From the NCBI GenBank assembly GCA_902572345.1, contig CACGEW010000001.1, forward strand, positions 62,001 to 126,000: a stretch of 64,000 nucleotides of DNA, written 5' to 3'. The stretch is from an uncultured Pelagibacteraceae bacterium. Lineage in GTDB: Bacteria; Pseudomonadota; Alphaproteobacteria; Pelagibacterales; Pelagibacteraceae. Below, one piece after another: positions 17,356-25,774 of the stretch. Every line of letters starts with the position of its first letter. Position 1 is the first letter of the stretch. A model generated the notes under the pieces. That model was given only the letters and a program-made list of their open reading frames with translations, had not been told where the DNA came from and did no database searches. A program made the translations under genes and the position numbers.

Positions 17356-17777
17356 TCTTCTACAAAAATTTTTTCATCTCTTTCATGTCTTTCCTGAGCC
17401 TCGATAGATAATGTTGCCACAGGTCTTGCCATTAATCTTTTTAAACCGATAGGTTCACCTGTTTCTTCGCAGTATCCGTAAGTCCCTTCCTTAAGCCTTT
17501 GTAAAGCAGAATTAATTTTAGAAATTAGTTTTCTACTTCTATTTAAAGCCTTCATTTCCACAGATTTATCAGTGTAAGAAGAGGCTTGATCGACGATATC
17601 TGCTGATGAAACGTTATCGTCAGAGGAATTAAGCAAATTTCCTAAATTATTTGCTTTAATTATATCTTTTTTCCAATTTAATAACTCCTCTGTGAAAAAT
17701 TTTTTGTGTTTTGCACACATATATTTTTCCTTAGAGTTAGGAATGTATTTTTTTTTAGTAGTGGCTTTTTTTACCAT
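17352..17777 (-). CDS. dksA: DksA/TraR-type transcription regulator
   Basis: An RNA polymerase secondary-channel factor that works with ppGpp. 141 residues: a coiled-coil with the tip motif DIVDQA (D60, D63, A65), matching the DxxDxA needed for activity, then a degenerate zinc finger. Of the four zinc-binding cysteines only C103 (YGYCEETGEP) is kept; the others read T, S/T and A. A one-Cys form is familiar in alphaproteobacterial DksA. Monocistronic on the minus strand, with its start 75 bases from the divergent glycosyltransferase gene. Confidence 0.9.
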   Translation of the reverse strand: MVKKATTKKKYIPNSKEKYMCAKHKKFFTEELLNWKKDIIKANNLGNLLNSSDDNVSSADIVDQASSYTDKSVEMKALNRSRKLISKINSALQRLKEGTYGYCEETGEPIGLKRLMARPVATLSIEAQERHERDEKIFVED

Positions 17778-17852
17778 TTTTTGATTTCGGGGAGTATATG
17801 TTTGATTTTAGTCGTGTCAATAGCTTATAAATTGTAATAATTCTTTATTTTT

Positions 17853-19226
17853 ATGATACTTAAAAAAAACATTACAAAACTTTTTTATTTATTTATTTTT
17901 ACCAATCTGCTTTTGTGGACACTTGTTCCATCTATTTCAAATTTAAATTTACCCTTAGACACAATAGAAGCTCTTGCTTGGGGGAGCAATTTAAATTGGG
18001 GGTTTAATAAACACCCACCACTAAGCGCTTTTGCAGTTGAATTAACTTTCCTTATATTTGGAGCAAACGATTGGGCATTTTATCTTTTAAGTCAAATTTT
18101 TTTAATTGTTACTTTTTTTTATGTTTGGAAAATGTCCAATGAAATATTTGAGAATAAAATTCATTCATTATTATCAGTTATAATATTATCTGGAATTTTT
18201 TTTTACAATTTCACTACACCAGAATTTAATGTAAACATAAGTCAACTTCCTTTCTGGGCTCTATGTGTCTATTTTTTTTGGAAAGGTATAAGCACCAATG
18301 CAAGATCTAGTTGGGTTTTATTTGGTGTTTTTTCTACCTTAGGTTTTTTATCTAAGTATCTTTTTATTTATCTTCTTTTAGCAATATTTATCTATTTTAT
18401 TTTTAATTTGAAAAATCTTAAAAAATGTATTCCTAATTATTTCTTATCAATTGTCATATCTCTGGTACTACTCATACCTCATTTTTTATGGTTATTTGAA
18501 AATGATTTTATAACTATTTTTTATGGTTTAAACAGATCTGGATTATCAGAATTTAAAATATTTGATCATTTGATAAATCCCTTAATTTTCTTAGCTAAAC
18601 AATTTTTGGTTTTAATTCCTTTTTTTATATTGCTATTTATAATTACAAAAAAAATTAAATTTAAAATAAATTTAAAAAGTAAAAAACTTTTATTTCTTAT
18701 ATTTATAAATTTAATTCCACTTCTTTTAATTTTTCTTACTTCAGTAATCACAGGGGCGAAGATAAGAACAATGTGGATCACACCTTTTTATCTATTTTTT
18801 GGAACCATGTTTATAGAAATTTATAGAAAAAATTTAGATTTTAAAAAATTAAAAAAATTCTATATTGTTTTTATATTTTTTTTTATCCTTTCTCCCACTC
18901 TTTATCTTGGAGTATCAATTTTTGATAAAACCAAAAGAACAGATTATCCAGGAAAAGAGATCTCAAGATTGGTTCAAAATAAATGGAATGATAATTTTGT
19001 AAATGAAATTAAGATTGTGATTGGTGATGAGTGGTCTGCTGGAAATTTGTCTTATCATTTAAGATCAAGACCAAAATGGTTCAACAATTTAAAAGAGAAG
19101 GCAACATTAATAACAGATGAAGAAGGCGTTATTTATACTGGAAACCCAAAAGTATTAAAGAAAATATGTCCAGGTGTGTTTGGTGAAATAAGGCCGGTTG
19201 GATATTGTATGATTGGTAAAAAATGA
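17853..19226 (+). CDS. GT39-like (ArnT/PMT superfamily) glycosyltransferase
   Basis: A polytopic membrane protein of 457 residues with about ten hydrophobic segments. The first periplasmic loop contains LPLDTIEALAWG (acidic residues expected to be catalytic) and NKHPPL, the HPPL being typical of family 39 lipid-linked sugar transferases. The last 80 residues are soluble. It should use a polyprenyl-phosphate sugar as donor; the acceptor is unknown. The stop overlaps the next glycosyltransferase start by four bases, and that gene probably makes its donor. Confidence 0.82.
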   Translation: MILKKNITKLFYLFIFTNLLLWTLVPSISNLNLPLDTIEALAWGSNLNWGFNKHPPLSAFAVELTFLIFGANDWAFYLLSQIFLIVTFFYVWKMSNEIFENKIHSLLSVIILSGIFFYNFTTPEFNVNISQLPFWALCVYFFWKGISTNARSSWVLFGVFSTLGFLSKYLFIYLLLAIFIYFIFNLKNLKKCIPNYFLSIVISLVLLIPHFLWLFENDFITIFYGLNRSGLSEFKIFDHLINPLIFLAKQFLVLIPFFILLFIITKKIKFKINLKSKKLLFLIFINLIPLLLIFLTSVITGAKIRTMWITPFYLFFGTMFIEIYRKNLDFKKLKKFYIVFIFFFILSPTLYLGVSIFDKTKRTDYPGKEISRLVQNKWNDNFVNEIKIVIGDEWSAGNLSYHLRSRPKWFNNLKEKATLITDEEGVIYTGNPKVLKKICPGVFGEIRPVGYCMIGKK

Positions 19227-20095
19227 AAAAAATAATTATTCTAATACCTGTATTTAATGATTGGGACTCACTTAAAAAATTAGTTGACGAAATCGATTAC
19301 AATATTAAAGAATACATTGATATACAATTTGAATGTTTAATTGTAAATGATGCATCAACTATTAAACAAATAAATTTTAAAAAACCTACTCACATTAATT
19401 CACTAGAAATTTTAAACATGTTAGAAAATAGAGGGCATGCTAGATGTAATGCATTTGGCATAAGATATGCATTTCAAAATAAAAGATTTGACTATCTTAT
19501 TTTAATGGACGGAGACGGTGAGGACAGACCTGTAGAAATTAAAAGCTTAATAAATTCTATTATTAACAATCCACATGTGTCAGTAGTAGCTAAAAGAATT
19601 AAAAGGTCAGAAGGGCCTCTTTTTCAATTTATGTATAAAGTTCATAAATTGGTTACTTTTGTTTTTACAGGAAAAAATATTAACTTTGGAAATTATTGCA
19701 TATTAACAAAAGAAGATGTTAAGAAAATTCATTCAAAAGCTAGCTTGTGGAGCAGCTTTTCGGGAACATTAAAAAAAAATATTCAACCGCTAAATAATAT
19801 TAATTCCATAAGGGGAAAGAGATATTATGGTCCCTCAAAAATGTCTTTAGTAAAACTATTAATACACTCTTTTTCAATAATAGCCGTATTTAAATATCAA
19901 GTTTTTTTAAGATCAACTTTTATGATTGTTTTATTAGCATTTTTTAATACTTATTTAAAAAATTTTTCTACATCTCTACAAATATTGATTGTAATTTTTA
20001 ATTTAATTATTTTTGTTGTGTCTTTGAGAGAAAAAGAGAAAGATTTAATGAACAGTCATAAAAATCTAAGTAACACAGAAAGTGTTAAACACTGA
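19223..20095 (+). CDS. family 2 glycosyltransferase, polyprenyl-phosphate sugar synthase-like
   Basis: 290 residues. The N-terminal GT-A fold starts ILIPVFNDWDSL, has VNDAS near 42 and a metal-binding DGDGED at 96-101, as in dolichyl-phosphate mannose synthase-like enzymes. The C-terminal 80 residues hold two hydrophobic segments. It overlaps the GT39-like gene (ATGA) and likely charges a lipid phosphate with a sugar used by that protein. Sugar and acceptor cannot be read from sequence. The gene ends a plus-strand pair; a 135-base spacer follows. Confidence 0.82.
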   Translation: MKKIIILIPVFNDWDSLKKLVDEIDYNIKEYIDIQFECLIVNDASTIKQINFKKPTHINSLEILNMLENRGHARCNAFGIRYAFQNKRFDYLILMDGDGEDRPVEIKSLINSIINNPHVSVVAKRIKRSEGPLFQFMYKVHKLVTFVFTGKNINFGNYCILTKEDVKKIHSKASLWSSFSGTLKKNIQPLNNINSIRGKRYYGPSKMSLVKLLIHSFSIIAVFKYQVFLRSTFMIVLLAFFNTYLKNFSTSLQILIVIFNLIIFVVSLREKEKDLMNSHKNLSNTESVKH

Positions 20096-20108
20096 ATAGT
20101 TGTAATAA

Positions 20109-20140
20109 GAGTCCCTAATAGAATCAAAAAGGAATCAAAA
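20109..20140. repeat. cluster of three GANTC sites with a 9-bp direct repeat
   Basis: GAGTC at 20109, GAATC at 20121 and GAATC at 20132; the last two are within the direct repeat GAATCAAAA, whose copies are 11 bp apart, one helical turn. GANTC is the recognition site of the alphaproteobacterial CcrM methylase. The cluster lies in the 135-base gap between the GT2 gene and the GFA-like gene, which otherwise shows nothing but a 17-codon frame I do not believe. Confidence 0.4.
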
Positions 20141-20230
20141 CGTGAACATTATTATGGAATTAATAAGTATTGTGGATAAAACAAAAGATGCGTAATGTGA
20201 AATATATTTTTTAAAGAAAAAAGGAAACTT

Positions 20231-20593
20231 ATGAAAAAATTAAAATGTCATTGCGGAGCAATAGAAGTAGAAATCAACATTAAAGACAATTTAAAAAAAA
20301 TTTTAAGGTGTAACTGCTCTCTTTGTAAAAGAAAAGGAGCAGCCATGTCTATGGTTAAAAATGAGGACTTTAAGATTATAAAAGGAACAGATAAATTAAC
20401 TCTTTATCAATTCCACACAAAGGTTGCTAAGCATTATTTCTGCTCAATTTGTGGAATTTATACTCATCACAATCCAAGATCTAATCCATCAATGACAGGA
20501 TTTAATCTAGGCTGCTTAGATGAAATAGATACATTTGCTTTAAAAAATGTTCTTATAAATGACGGACACAATCATCCATTAGATAAAAATTAA
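20231..20593 (+). CDS. GFA family zinc protein
   Basis: 120 residues with the cysteine pattern of the glutathione-dependent formaldehyde-activating fold: C6/C8, C27/C29/C32 and C71/C74, two zinc sites. The HTKVAKHYFCSICG segment is typical. Most members are not proven to act on formaldehyde, so the function is open; an aldehyde or thiol-adduct role is plausible. It is two bases from the next gene, with which it is surely co-transcribed. Confidence 0.87.
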   Translation: MKKLKCHCGAIEVEINIKDNLKKILRCNCSLCKRKGAAMSMVKNEDFKIIKGTDKLTLYQFHTKVAKHYFCSICGIYTHHNPRSNPSMTGFNLGCLDEIDTFALKNVLINDGHNHPLDKN

Positions 20594-20594
20594 A

Positions 20595-21512
20595 ATGGAT
20601 CGAAACCATTTTAAATATCGAAAAGTAAAAAGCAAATATTTAAAATTTCTTACCTCTCAAGAAGTTATGTCTGAACCTTTTAGGGACAAATTAGGTCAAT
20701 TAAACAAATTTTACCTTCCCATAAGCAAAATGATTAAAGAAGAGTATTTCAAAAAAAAAAAAACAAGAGTTATTGGTTTGACTGGAGGGCAAGGAACTGG
20801 AAAATCAACTATTTCGAATATTTTAAAAATTATTTTAAAAGAGGCTTACGGGTTAGAGACAGTAATATTTTCAATTGATGATTTTTACAAAACTTTAAGT
20901 GAAAGAAAAATATTATCAAAAAAAATTAGCAATTTATTCCTTACAAGAGGTGTACCAGGAACGCATGATACAAAAATGTTATACAAATGCATTAAAAATT
21001 TAAAAAATAAAAAATTTAAAAATTTTTCAATTCCCAAATTTGATAAATCCATCGATGATAGAGCTTCCAAAAACAAGTGGTTAAAAGTTAAAAAAAAACC
21101 TAATATTGTCATTTTTGAAGGATGGTGTGTAGGAGCTATAGCACAAAAAAAAAAAGATTTAATTATTCCAATAAATGCACTAGAAAAACATAACGATAAA
21201 AAAAAAATTTGGAGACAGCGGGTAAATTTTGAACTTAAAAAAAACTATAAAAAAATCTTTAATTTGATTGATAATTTAATTTTTCTTAAAGTTCCAAGTT
21301 TTAAATATGTTTTTAAATGGAGGCTTTTACAAGAAAGAAAATTAAGAATTACAAGCAAGGGAGACAAAACCATGTCTGATAAAGAAATTAATAAATTTGT
21401 AATGTATTATGAAAGACTTACTAAACAAATGTTGAAATTTTTACCAAGAACAGCTGATACTGTAATAAGTATTGATAAAAAGCATAGACTTAAATCAATA
21501 AAATTTAATTAA
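20595..21512 (+). CDS. glycerate kinase, GLYK (P-loop) type
   Basis: A kinase of 305 residues resembling plant-type D-glycerate 3-kinase. Walker A is GGQGTGKS at 64-71, SIDDFYK follows at about 95, and RGVPGTHD at about 115-122 is diagnostic of the group. It would convert glycerate to 3-phosphoglycerate, feeding two-carbon or serine-derived carbon into central metabolism. The gene carries A runs of 13, 11 and 10 bases within coding DNA, the first (20751-20763) just before the P-loop. The frame stays open. tolC starts directly after its stop. Confidence 0.83.
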   Translation: MDRNHFKYRKVKSKYLKFLTSQEVMSEPFRDKLGQLNKFYLPISKMIKEEYFKKKKTRVIGLTGGQGTGKSTISNILKIILKEAYGLETVIFSIDDFYKTLSERKILSKKISNLFLTRGVPGTHDTKMLYKCIKNLKNKKFKNFSIPKFDKSIDDRASKNKWLKVKKKPNIVIFEGWCVGAIAQKKKDLIIPINALEKHNDKKKIWRQRVNFELKKNYKKIFNLIDNLIFLKVPSFKYVFKWRLLQERKLRITSKGDKTMSDKEINKFVMYYERLTKQMLKFLPRTADTVISIDKKHRLKSIKFN

Positions 21513-22802
21513 ATGAAAAATTTTTTATTATTTATTTTATTACTATTTTCCTCTAATTATCTTCAAGCTCAAGATAATTTAAAGTATTATGTTGAAAAAG
21601 CATTAACTGATAATTTAGAATTAAATGCCGAAAGAAAAAATTACGAGTCGGCAAAGCAAAGTAAAAATATTTCTAGAAGTGAGTTTTTACCAAGCGTTAC
21701 CCTTTCAGGAGATCAAACTAATATTTCCTCAAAAAATCAAATAAACCAAAGTGGCGTCAGTTTAGCTGATACTAATTTAGAAACAGAAAGTACTAAAATT
21801 TCAGTAGAGCAAAAAATTTTCTCTGGATTTAAGGGACTTAATACTTTTAAAAAAACTGAACTCGAGACCCGAAAAGCTAATTTATTTCTTAGAAAAGTTG
21901 AACAACAAACTATCCTAGATGCTGCTTCAGCGTATTTTGATTTAATTTTTAAATCTAAAAATGAAGAATTTAATTTATCAAATGTAAATTTATTCGAAAG
22001 ACAAGTAGACTCAGATAGCGCTAGACTTCAAAAAGGAGAAATAACTTTAACTGATCTAGCTCAGTCCGAGTCTTCTCTAGCTGGAGCTAGAGCTAATTTG
22101 ATAAAAGCTAAAACTGAACTACTCACCTCAAAAACAAATTTCGAGAGAGTAACTAGAGAAAAATCACCCAATACAAAAAATTTAAATGAAAAAGCTTTTT
22201 TGATATTACCAAACTCTCTTGCAGAGTCGCTTGAATTAGCTAATTTAAACAATGTAGATTTATTGATTTCTAAATTAGACTATGAAATTGCTGAAAAAGA
22301 ATTAAACATTGAAAGAGCAAGACTTTCTCCCTCGGCATCACTTAATTATTCAAAATCAGAAAATAGTGATTATAGCTCAACTATAGATGAAATTGACCAA
22401 GAGTCTGTAAAGGCAACTATTAAATGGCCTATTATTAAAGGAGGAGAAAATATTTCCTCAATTAAGAAATCTTCTTTTAATAAAGAGAGATTCCAATTAA
22501 TTTTAAAAGATACAAAAATTAAAATTAACACTGAAATATCAAATTCTTGGTCAAAATATCAATCTTCTAAAAGTGTTTTGGAGGCTACGAAAGCACAACT
22601 TAAAGCTGCAGAAATAGCTAATGAGGGCATAACTTTAGAATATGACTCTGGAAACACAAGAACCACTCTTGAACTAATTCAATCTAGAAGTCTACTTTTA
22701 GACGCTAGAATAGCTTTTGCCAAATCTGAGAGAGATTTCGCTGTGTCTCAATTTGAGCTAGCTAAACAGATTGGTTCACTGTCTATTAAATCAATTAAAT
22801 AA
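21513..22802 (+). CDS. tolC: TolC family outer-membrane channel
   Basis: 429 residues. A signal peptide of about 19 residues (ending LQAQ) precedes two repeats of long coiled-coil helices and short beta segments, the internal duplication of outer-membrane efflux proteins. TolC works as the exit duct for type I secretion or tripartite pumps. No inner-membrane pump or adaptor gene is adjacent, so it probably serves a shared role. It abuts the glycerate kinase gene with no spacer. Confidence 0.9.
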   Translation: MKNFLLFILLLFSSNYLQAQDNLKYYVEKALTDNLELNAERKNYESAKQSKNISRSEFLPSVTLSGDQTNISSKNQINQSGVSLADTNLETESTKISVEQKIFSGFKGLNTFKKTELETRKANLFLRKVEQQTILDAASAYFDLIFKSKNEEFNLSNVNLFERQVDSDSARLQKGEITLTDLAQSESSLAGARANLIKAKTELLTSKTNFERVTREKSPNTKNLNEKAFLILPNSLAESLELANLNNVDLLISKLDYEIAEKELNIERARLSPSASLNYSKSENSDYSSTIDEIDQESVKATIKWPIIKGGENISSIKKSSFNKERFQLILKDTKIKINTEISNSWSKYQSSKSVLEATKAQLKAAEIANEGITLEYDSGNTRTTLELIQSRSLLLDARIAFAKSERDFAVSQFELAKQIGSLSIKSIK

Positions 22803-22843
22803 ATGATTTTAATCAATTCTTTAATATCTTGAAAAAAAGAACA

Positions 22844-22857
22844 AAATGTGTACATTT
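22844..22857. promoter_or_regulatory. inverted repeat in the recA promoter region
   Basis: AAATGT-GT-ACATTT is a perfect dyad with six-base arms. It overlaps the end of a possible promoter made of TTGAAA (22829-22834) and TACATT (22851-22856), 16 bases apart, 38 bases before the recA start. The overlapping string GAAC-N7-GTAC (22839-22853) is one base off the alphaproteobacterial SOS box GAACN7GAAC. Either reading fits a repressor site; whether this genome has LexA is not visible. Confidence 0.4.
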
Positions 22858-22893
22858 ATATTAACGATTCGAACAATAAAAAAAGGATAAAAA

Positions 22894-24003
22894 ATGACTA
22901 AAAATAACTTAAAAATCGTAAAATCAGACGATAAAAAACAAAAAGAATTGAAAGAGAAAAACAAGTCTTTAGAAGCCGCTATAAGTCAAATAGACCAAAA
23001 TTTTGGTAAAGGCTCTGTAATGAGACTTGGTCAACAACAAGCTTTAGACGTAGAGGCCATTTCAACAGGCTCATTAAGTTTAGATCTAGCTTTAGGAATA
23101 GGTGGACTGCCAAAAGGAAGAATTATCGAGATATATGGCCCTGAGTCTTCAGGAAAAACAACTTTAGCTCTGCAAGTAGTAGCCGAGGCCCAAAAAGCTG
23201 GTGGAACTTGTGCTTTTGTAGATGCCGAGCATGCCATGGACCCGGTTTATGCAAAAAAGCTTGGTGTTAAAACAGAAGAACTTTTAATATCACAACCCGA
23301 TACAGGTGAACAAGCTTTGGAAATAACTGATACTTTAATTAAATCAGGTTCAATTTCTGTCCTAGTTGTAGACTCAGTAGCAGCACTAACCCCAAAAGCT
23401 GAATTAGAAGGCGAAATGGGCGATCATCATGTTGGTTTACAATCAAGATTAATGAGCCAGGCTTTACGAAAAATTACTGGTTCAGTATCTAAATCAAACA
23501 CAATGGTTATTTTCATTAACCAGATTAGAATGAAAATCGGAGTAATGTTTGGAAATCCGGAAACGACGTCTGGAGGAAATGCTCTTAAATTTTATTCATC
23601 TGTAAGAATGGATATTAGAAGAATAGGCGCAATTAAAGAAAAAGACCAAATTATTGGTAATTCAACAAGAGTTAAAGTAATTAAAAATAAAGTTGCACCA
23701 CCATTTAAAGTTGTTGAATTCGACTTAATGTACGGAAAAGGTATAAGTAAATTAGGAGAATTAATTGACTTAGGTACTAAAGCTGGAGTGGTAGAAAAAT
23801 CTGGAGCTTGGTACGCATATAAAGGTGAAAAAATTGGACAAGGTAGAGAAAATGCAAAAGTTTATCTACAAAAAAATCCTAACGTGGCTGCAGAGATTGA
23901 AAAAATAATTAGAGATCAAGCTACCGCGATAAGTAAGGAGCTTGAAGGAAATCCTTCACCTAACGAAAAAATTAGCGATAAAACAGAAAAAGAGGAAGAA
24001 TAA
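22894..24003 (+). CDS. recA: recombinase RecA
   Basis: The strand-exchange protein of homologous recombination and DNA repair, 369 residues. Walker A GPESSGKT at 82-89, the DAEHAMDP region, [19 protein letters not shown] Walker B, and [25 protein letters not shown] (loop 2) are all present. A Lys-rich N-terminal tail of about 25 residues precedes the normal start. The C-terminus is acidic, as usual. A 91-base upstream region contains a dyad that may be an operator, and a strong hairpin follows the stop. Confidence 0.98.
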   Translation: MTKNNLKIVKSDDKKQKELKEKNKSLEAAISQIDQNFGKGSVMRLGQQQALDVEAISTGSLSLDLALGIGGLPKGRIIEIYGPESSGKTTLALQVVAEAQKAGGTCAFVDAEHAMDPVYAKKLGVKTEELLISQPDTGEQALEITDTLIKSGSISVLVVDSVAALTPKAELEGEMGDHHVGLQSRLMSQALRKITGSVSKSNTMVIFINQIRMKIGVMFGNPETTSGGNALKFYSSVRMDIRRIGAIKEKDQIIGNSTRVKVIKNKVAPPFKVVEFDLMYGKGISKLGELIDLGTKAGVVEKSGAWYAYKGEKIGQGRENAKVYLQKNPNVAAEIEKIIRDQATAISKELEGNPSPNEKISDKTEKEEE

Positions 24004-24021
24004 CTCCTCTGCCATCATTCT

Positions 24022-24047
24022 AAACGGGAAGCTTAAGCTTCCCGTTT
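24022..24047 (+). terminator. terminator hairpin after recA
   Basis: A 26-base perfect palindrome: AAACGGGAAGC, TTAA loop, GCTTCCCGTTT. It starts 18 bases after the recA stop. The T run is short (TTT then CCC), so termination may be weaker than at the proteorhodopsin hairpin, but no other function is evident. Confidence 0.75.
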
Positions 24048-24063
24048 CCCAAAACAACTTTAA

Positions 24064-24157
24064 ATTGATCTAATCAATATTTAGTAGTTCGCGTGGGACG
24101 CGACTAAATTAATCGTGGACAATTTAGTTCAGATTGGTTCTAATTAATAATAAGAAC
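24064..24157 (+). ncRNA. candidate structured 5' leader (possible RNA switch) of the aldehyde dehydrogenase gene
   Basis: Four pairings are visible in the 106 bases before the start. (a) ATTGAT-CTA-ATCAAT at 24064-24078. (b) Stem A: TTTAG (24080-24084) and TCGCGT (24089-24094) pair with ACGCGA (24098-24103) and CTAAA (24104-24108) around a GGG loop, with a four-base bulge. (c) Stem B: ACTAAATT (24103-24110) pairs perfectly with AATTTAGT (24121-24128) over a ten-base loop. (d) GTTCT (24137-24141) with AGAAC (24153-24157), close to the ribosome binding site GGGGGA (24161-24166). Stems A and B share ACTAAA and cannot coexist. That is the layout of a regulatory RNA; paired protein-binding sites are the alternative. 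Confidence 0.45.
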
Positions 24158-24169
24158 AAAGGGGGAAAA

Positions 24170-25723
24170 ATGAGTACACAACAAGCAACAAGCTCGAAAG
24201 TGTCTTCATCTTTGGATACCTCTCATTTGAAGGTTAAATTTCCATTTAAAGCTAAATATGGAAACTACATCAACGGAAAATTTGTAGAACCTAAATCTGG
24301 AAAGTATTTTGATAATACTTCTCCTATCACTAATGAAGTTATCTGTAAGGTGCCACGATCGAACGATAAAGACGTTGATTTTGCTCTAGACGCAGCTCAC
24401 GCAGCATTTCCTGCATGGGGAACAACATCAATTGGAGAAAGATCGAATATTCTTTTAAAAATTGCTGATGTTATTGAGAAAAATCTTAACGTTTTAGCGA
24501 CAGCAGAATGTTTAGACAATGGTAAGCCTATAAGAGAATGTATGGCTGCAGATTTACCTTTGGTAATTGATCATTGGAGATATTTTGCAGGAGTAATAAG
24601 AGCAGAGGAAGGTTCAGTTGCTGAAATAAGCAATAGTGAATATTCTTACCACATACCTGAGCCATTAGGTGTGGTTGGGCAAATCATACCATGGAACTTC
24701 CCATTATTAATGGCAACATGGAAACTTGCACCAGCTTTGGCGGCAGGAAACTGTGTTGTATTAAAACCAGCTGAACAAACGCCGGCATCAATCATGTTGT
24801 TAATGGAACTAATTGGAGATCTATTACCAGCAGGTGTCGTTAACGTTGTAAGCGGATATGGTCTTGAAGCAGGTAAACCACTTGCATCTTCTAAAAGAAT
24901 TAAGAAGATAGCTTTTACTGGTGAAACTACTACTGGACGTTTGATTATGCAGTACGCATCTCAAAACTTAATTCCAATCACTTTAGAATTAGGTGGAAAA
25001 TCACCAAACATTTTCTTTGAAGATGTTTTGGCTAAAGATGACGACTTCTTTGACAAATGTTTAGAGGGTTTTGCTATGTTTACGCTTAACCAAGGAGAAG
25101 TTTGTACTTGTCCAAGTAGAGCTTTGATCCAAGAATCTATTTACGATAAATTCATGGAAAGAGCCATTGCAAGAACAAAAGCTGTTAAACAAGACAATCC
25201 TTTAAAAATGGAAACTATGATTGGAGCTCAGGCTTCACTAGAACAAATGGAAAAAATTAAATCTTACTTAGATCTAGGTAAGAAAGAGGGTGCCAAAGTT
25301 CTATGTGGTGGTAGTGCAGCTAAAATTAATAGTGGATTAGAAAAAGGAAACTATATCCAACCAACCATCTTTGAAGGCAAAAACGACATGCGAATATTCC
25401 AAGAGGAAATCTTTGGACCTGTAGTATCAGTTACTAAGTTTAAAGATGAGAAAGAAGCATTAGAGATAGCTAATGATACTCTTTACGGATTAGGAGCAGG
25501 TGTTTGGACTAGAGATGGTAACGTCGCATACAGAATGGGTAGAGGTATACAAGCAGGTAGAGTTTGGACAAACTGTTATCACGCATACCCAGCTCATGCT
25601 GCATTTGGCGGATACAAACAATCTGGTATCGGAAGAGAAACTCACAAAATGATGTTAAATCATTACAGACAAGTAAAGAATTTGCACGTGTCTTACAGTG
25701 AGAAAAAATTAGGCTTCTTTTAA
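24170..25723 (+). CDS. NAD-dependent aldehyde dehydrogenase (AldB/ExaC type)
   Basis: Oxidises an aldehyde, probably acetaldehyde or another small one, to the acid. 517 residues from the ATG at 24170, chosen because GGGGGA lies just upstream; an in-frame ATG at 24134 falls inside the structured leader. [21 protein letters not shown], the ELGGKSP glutamate motif and the catalytic Cys in [11 protein letters not shown] are present, and the [11 protein letters not shown] form is typical of the acetaldehyde dehydrogenase group. The next gene is a DUF779 protein, a partner often found beside this subgroup. A 11-bp hairpin separates the two. Codon use looks refined, suggesting good expression. Confidence 0.93.
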   Translation: MSTQQATSSKVSSSLDTSHLKVKFPFKAKYGNYINGKFVEPKSGKYFDNTSPITNEVICKVPRSNDKDVDFALDAAHAAFPAWGTTSIGERSNILLKIADVIEKNLNVLATAECLDNGKPIRECMAADLPLVIDHWRYFAGVIRAEEGSVAEISNSEYSYHIPEPLGVVGQIIPWNFPLLMATWKLAPALAAGNCVVLKPAEQTPASIMLLMELIGDLLPAGVVNVVSGYGLEAGKPLASSKRIKKIAFTGETTTGRLIMQYASQNLIPITLELGGKSPNIFFEDVLAKDDDFFDKCLEGFAMFTLNQGEVCTCPSRALIQESIYDKFMERAIARTKAVKQDNPLKMETMIGAQASLEQMEKIKSYLDLGKKEGAKVLCGGSAAKINSGLEKGNYIQPTIFEGKNDMRIFQEEIFGPVVSVTKFKDEKEALEIANDTLYGLGAGVWTRDGNVAYRMGRGIQAGRVWTNCYHAYPAHAAFGGYKQSGIGRETHKMMLNHYRQVKNLHVSYSEKKLGFF

Positions 25724-25738
25724 CCAATAATATATAAT

Positions 25739-25763
25739 GGCCCATGATTCAAAATCATGGGCC
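25739..25763 (+). other. intercistronic perfect hairpin
   Basis: GGCCCATGATT, loop CAA, AATCATGGGCC: 11 perfect base pairs, GC-rich for this genome, in the space between aldehyde dehydrogenase and the DUF779 gene. No T run follows, so it is not a standard terminator. An ATG in frame with the DUF779 gene (25757) is buried in the 3' arm. It may protect or process the upstream mRNA or tune translation of the second gene. Confidence 0.75.
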
Positions 25764-25774
25764 GAAATATTGAA

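Noticed and set aside
20142..20195. 17-codon GTG-started frame before the GFA-like gene
   Set aside because: Too short and unsupported; more likely non-coding regulatory DNA.
24134..24169. Upstream in-frame ATG that would lengthen the aldehyde dehydrogenase by 12 residues
   Set aside because: It lies within the structured leader, has no ribosome site, and a good GGGGGA site serves the ATG at 24170.
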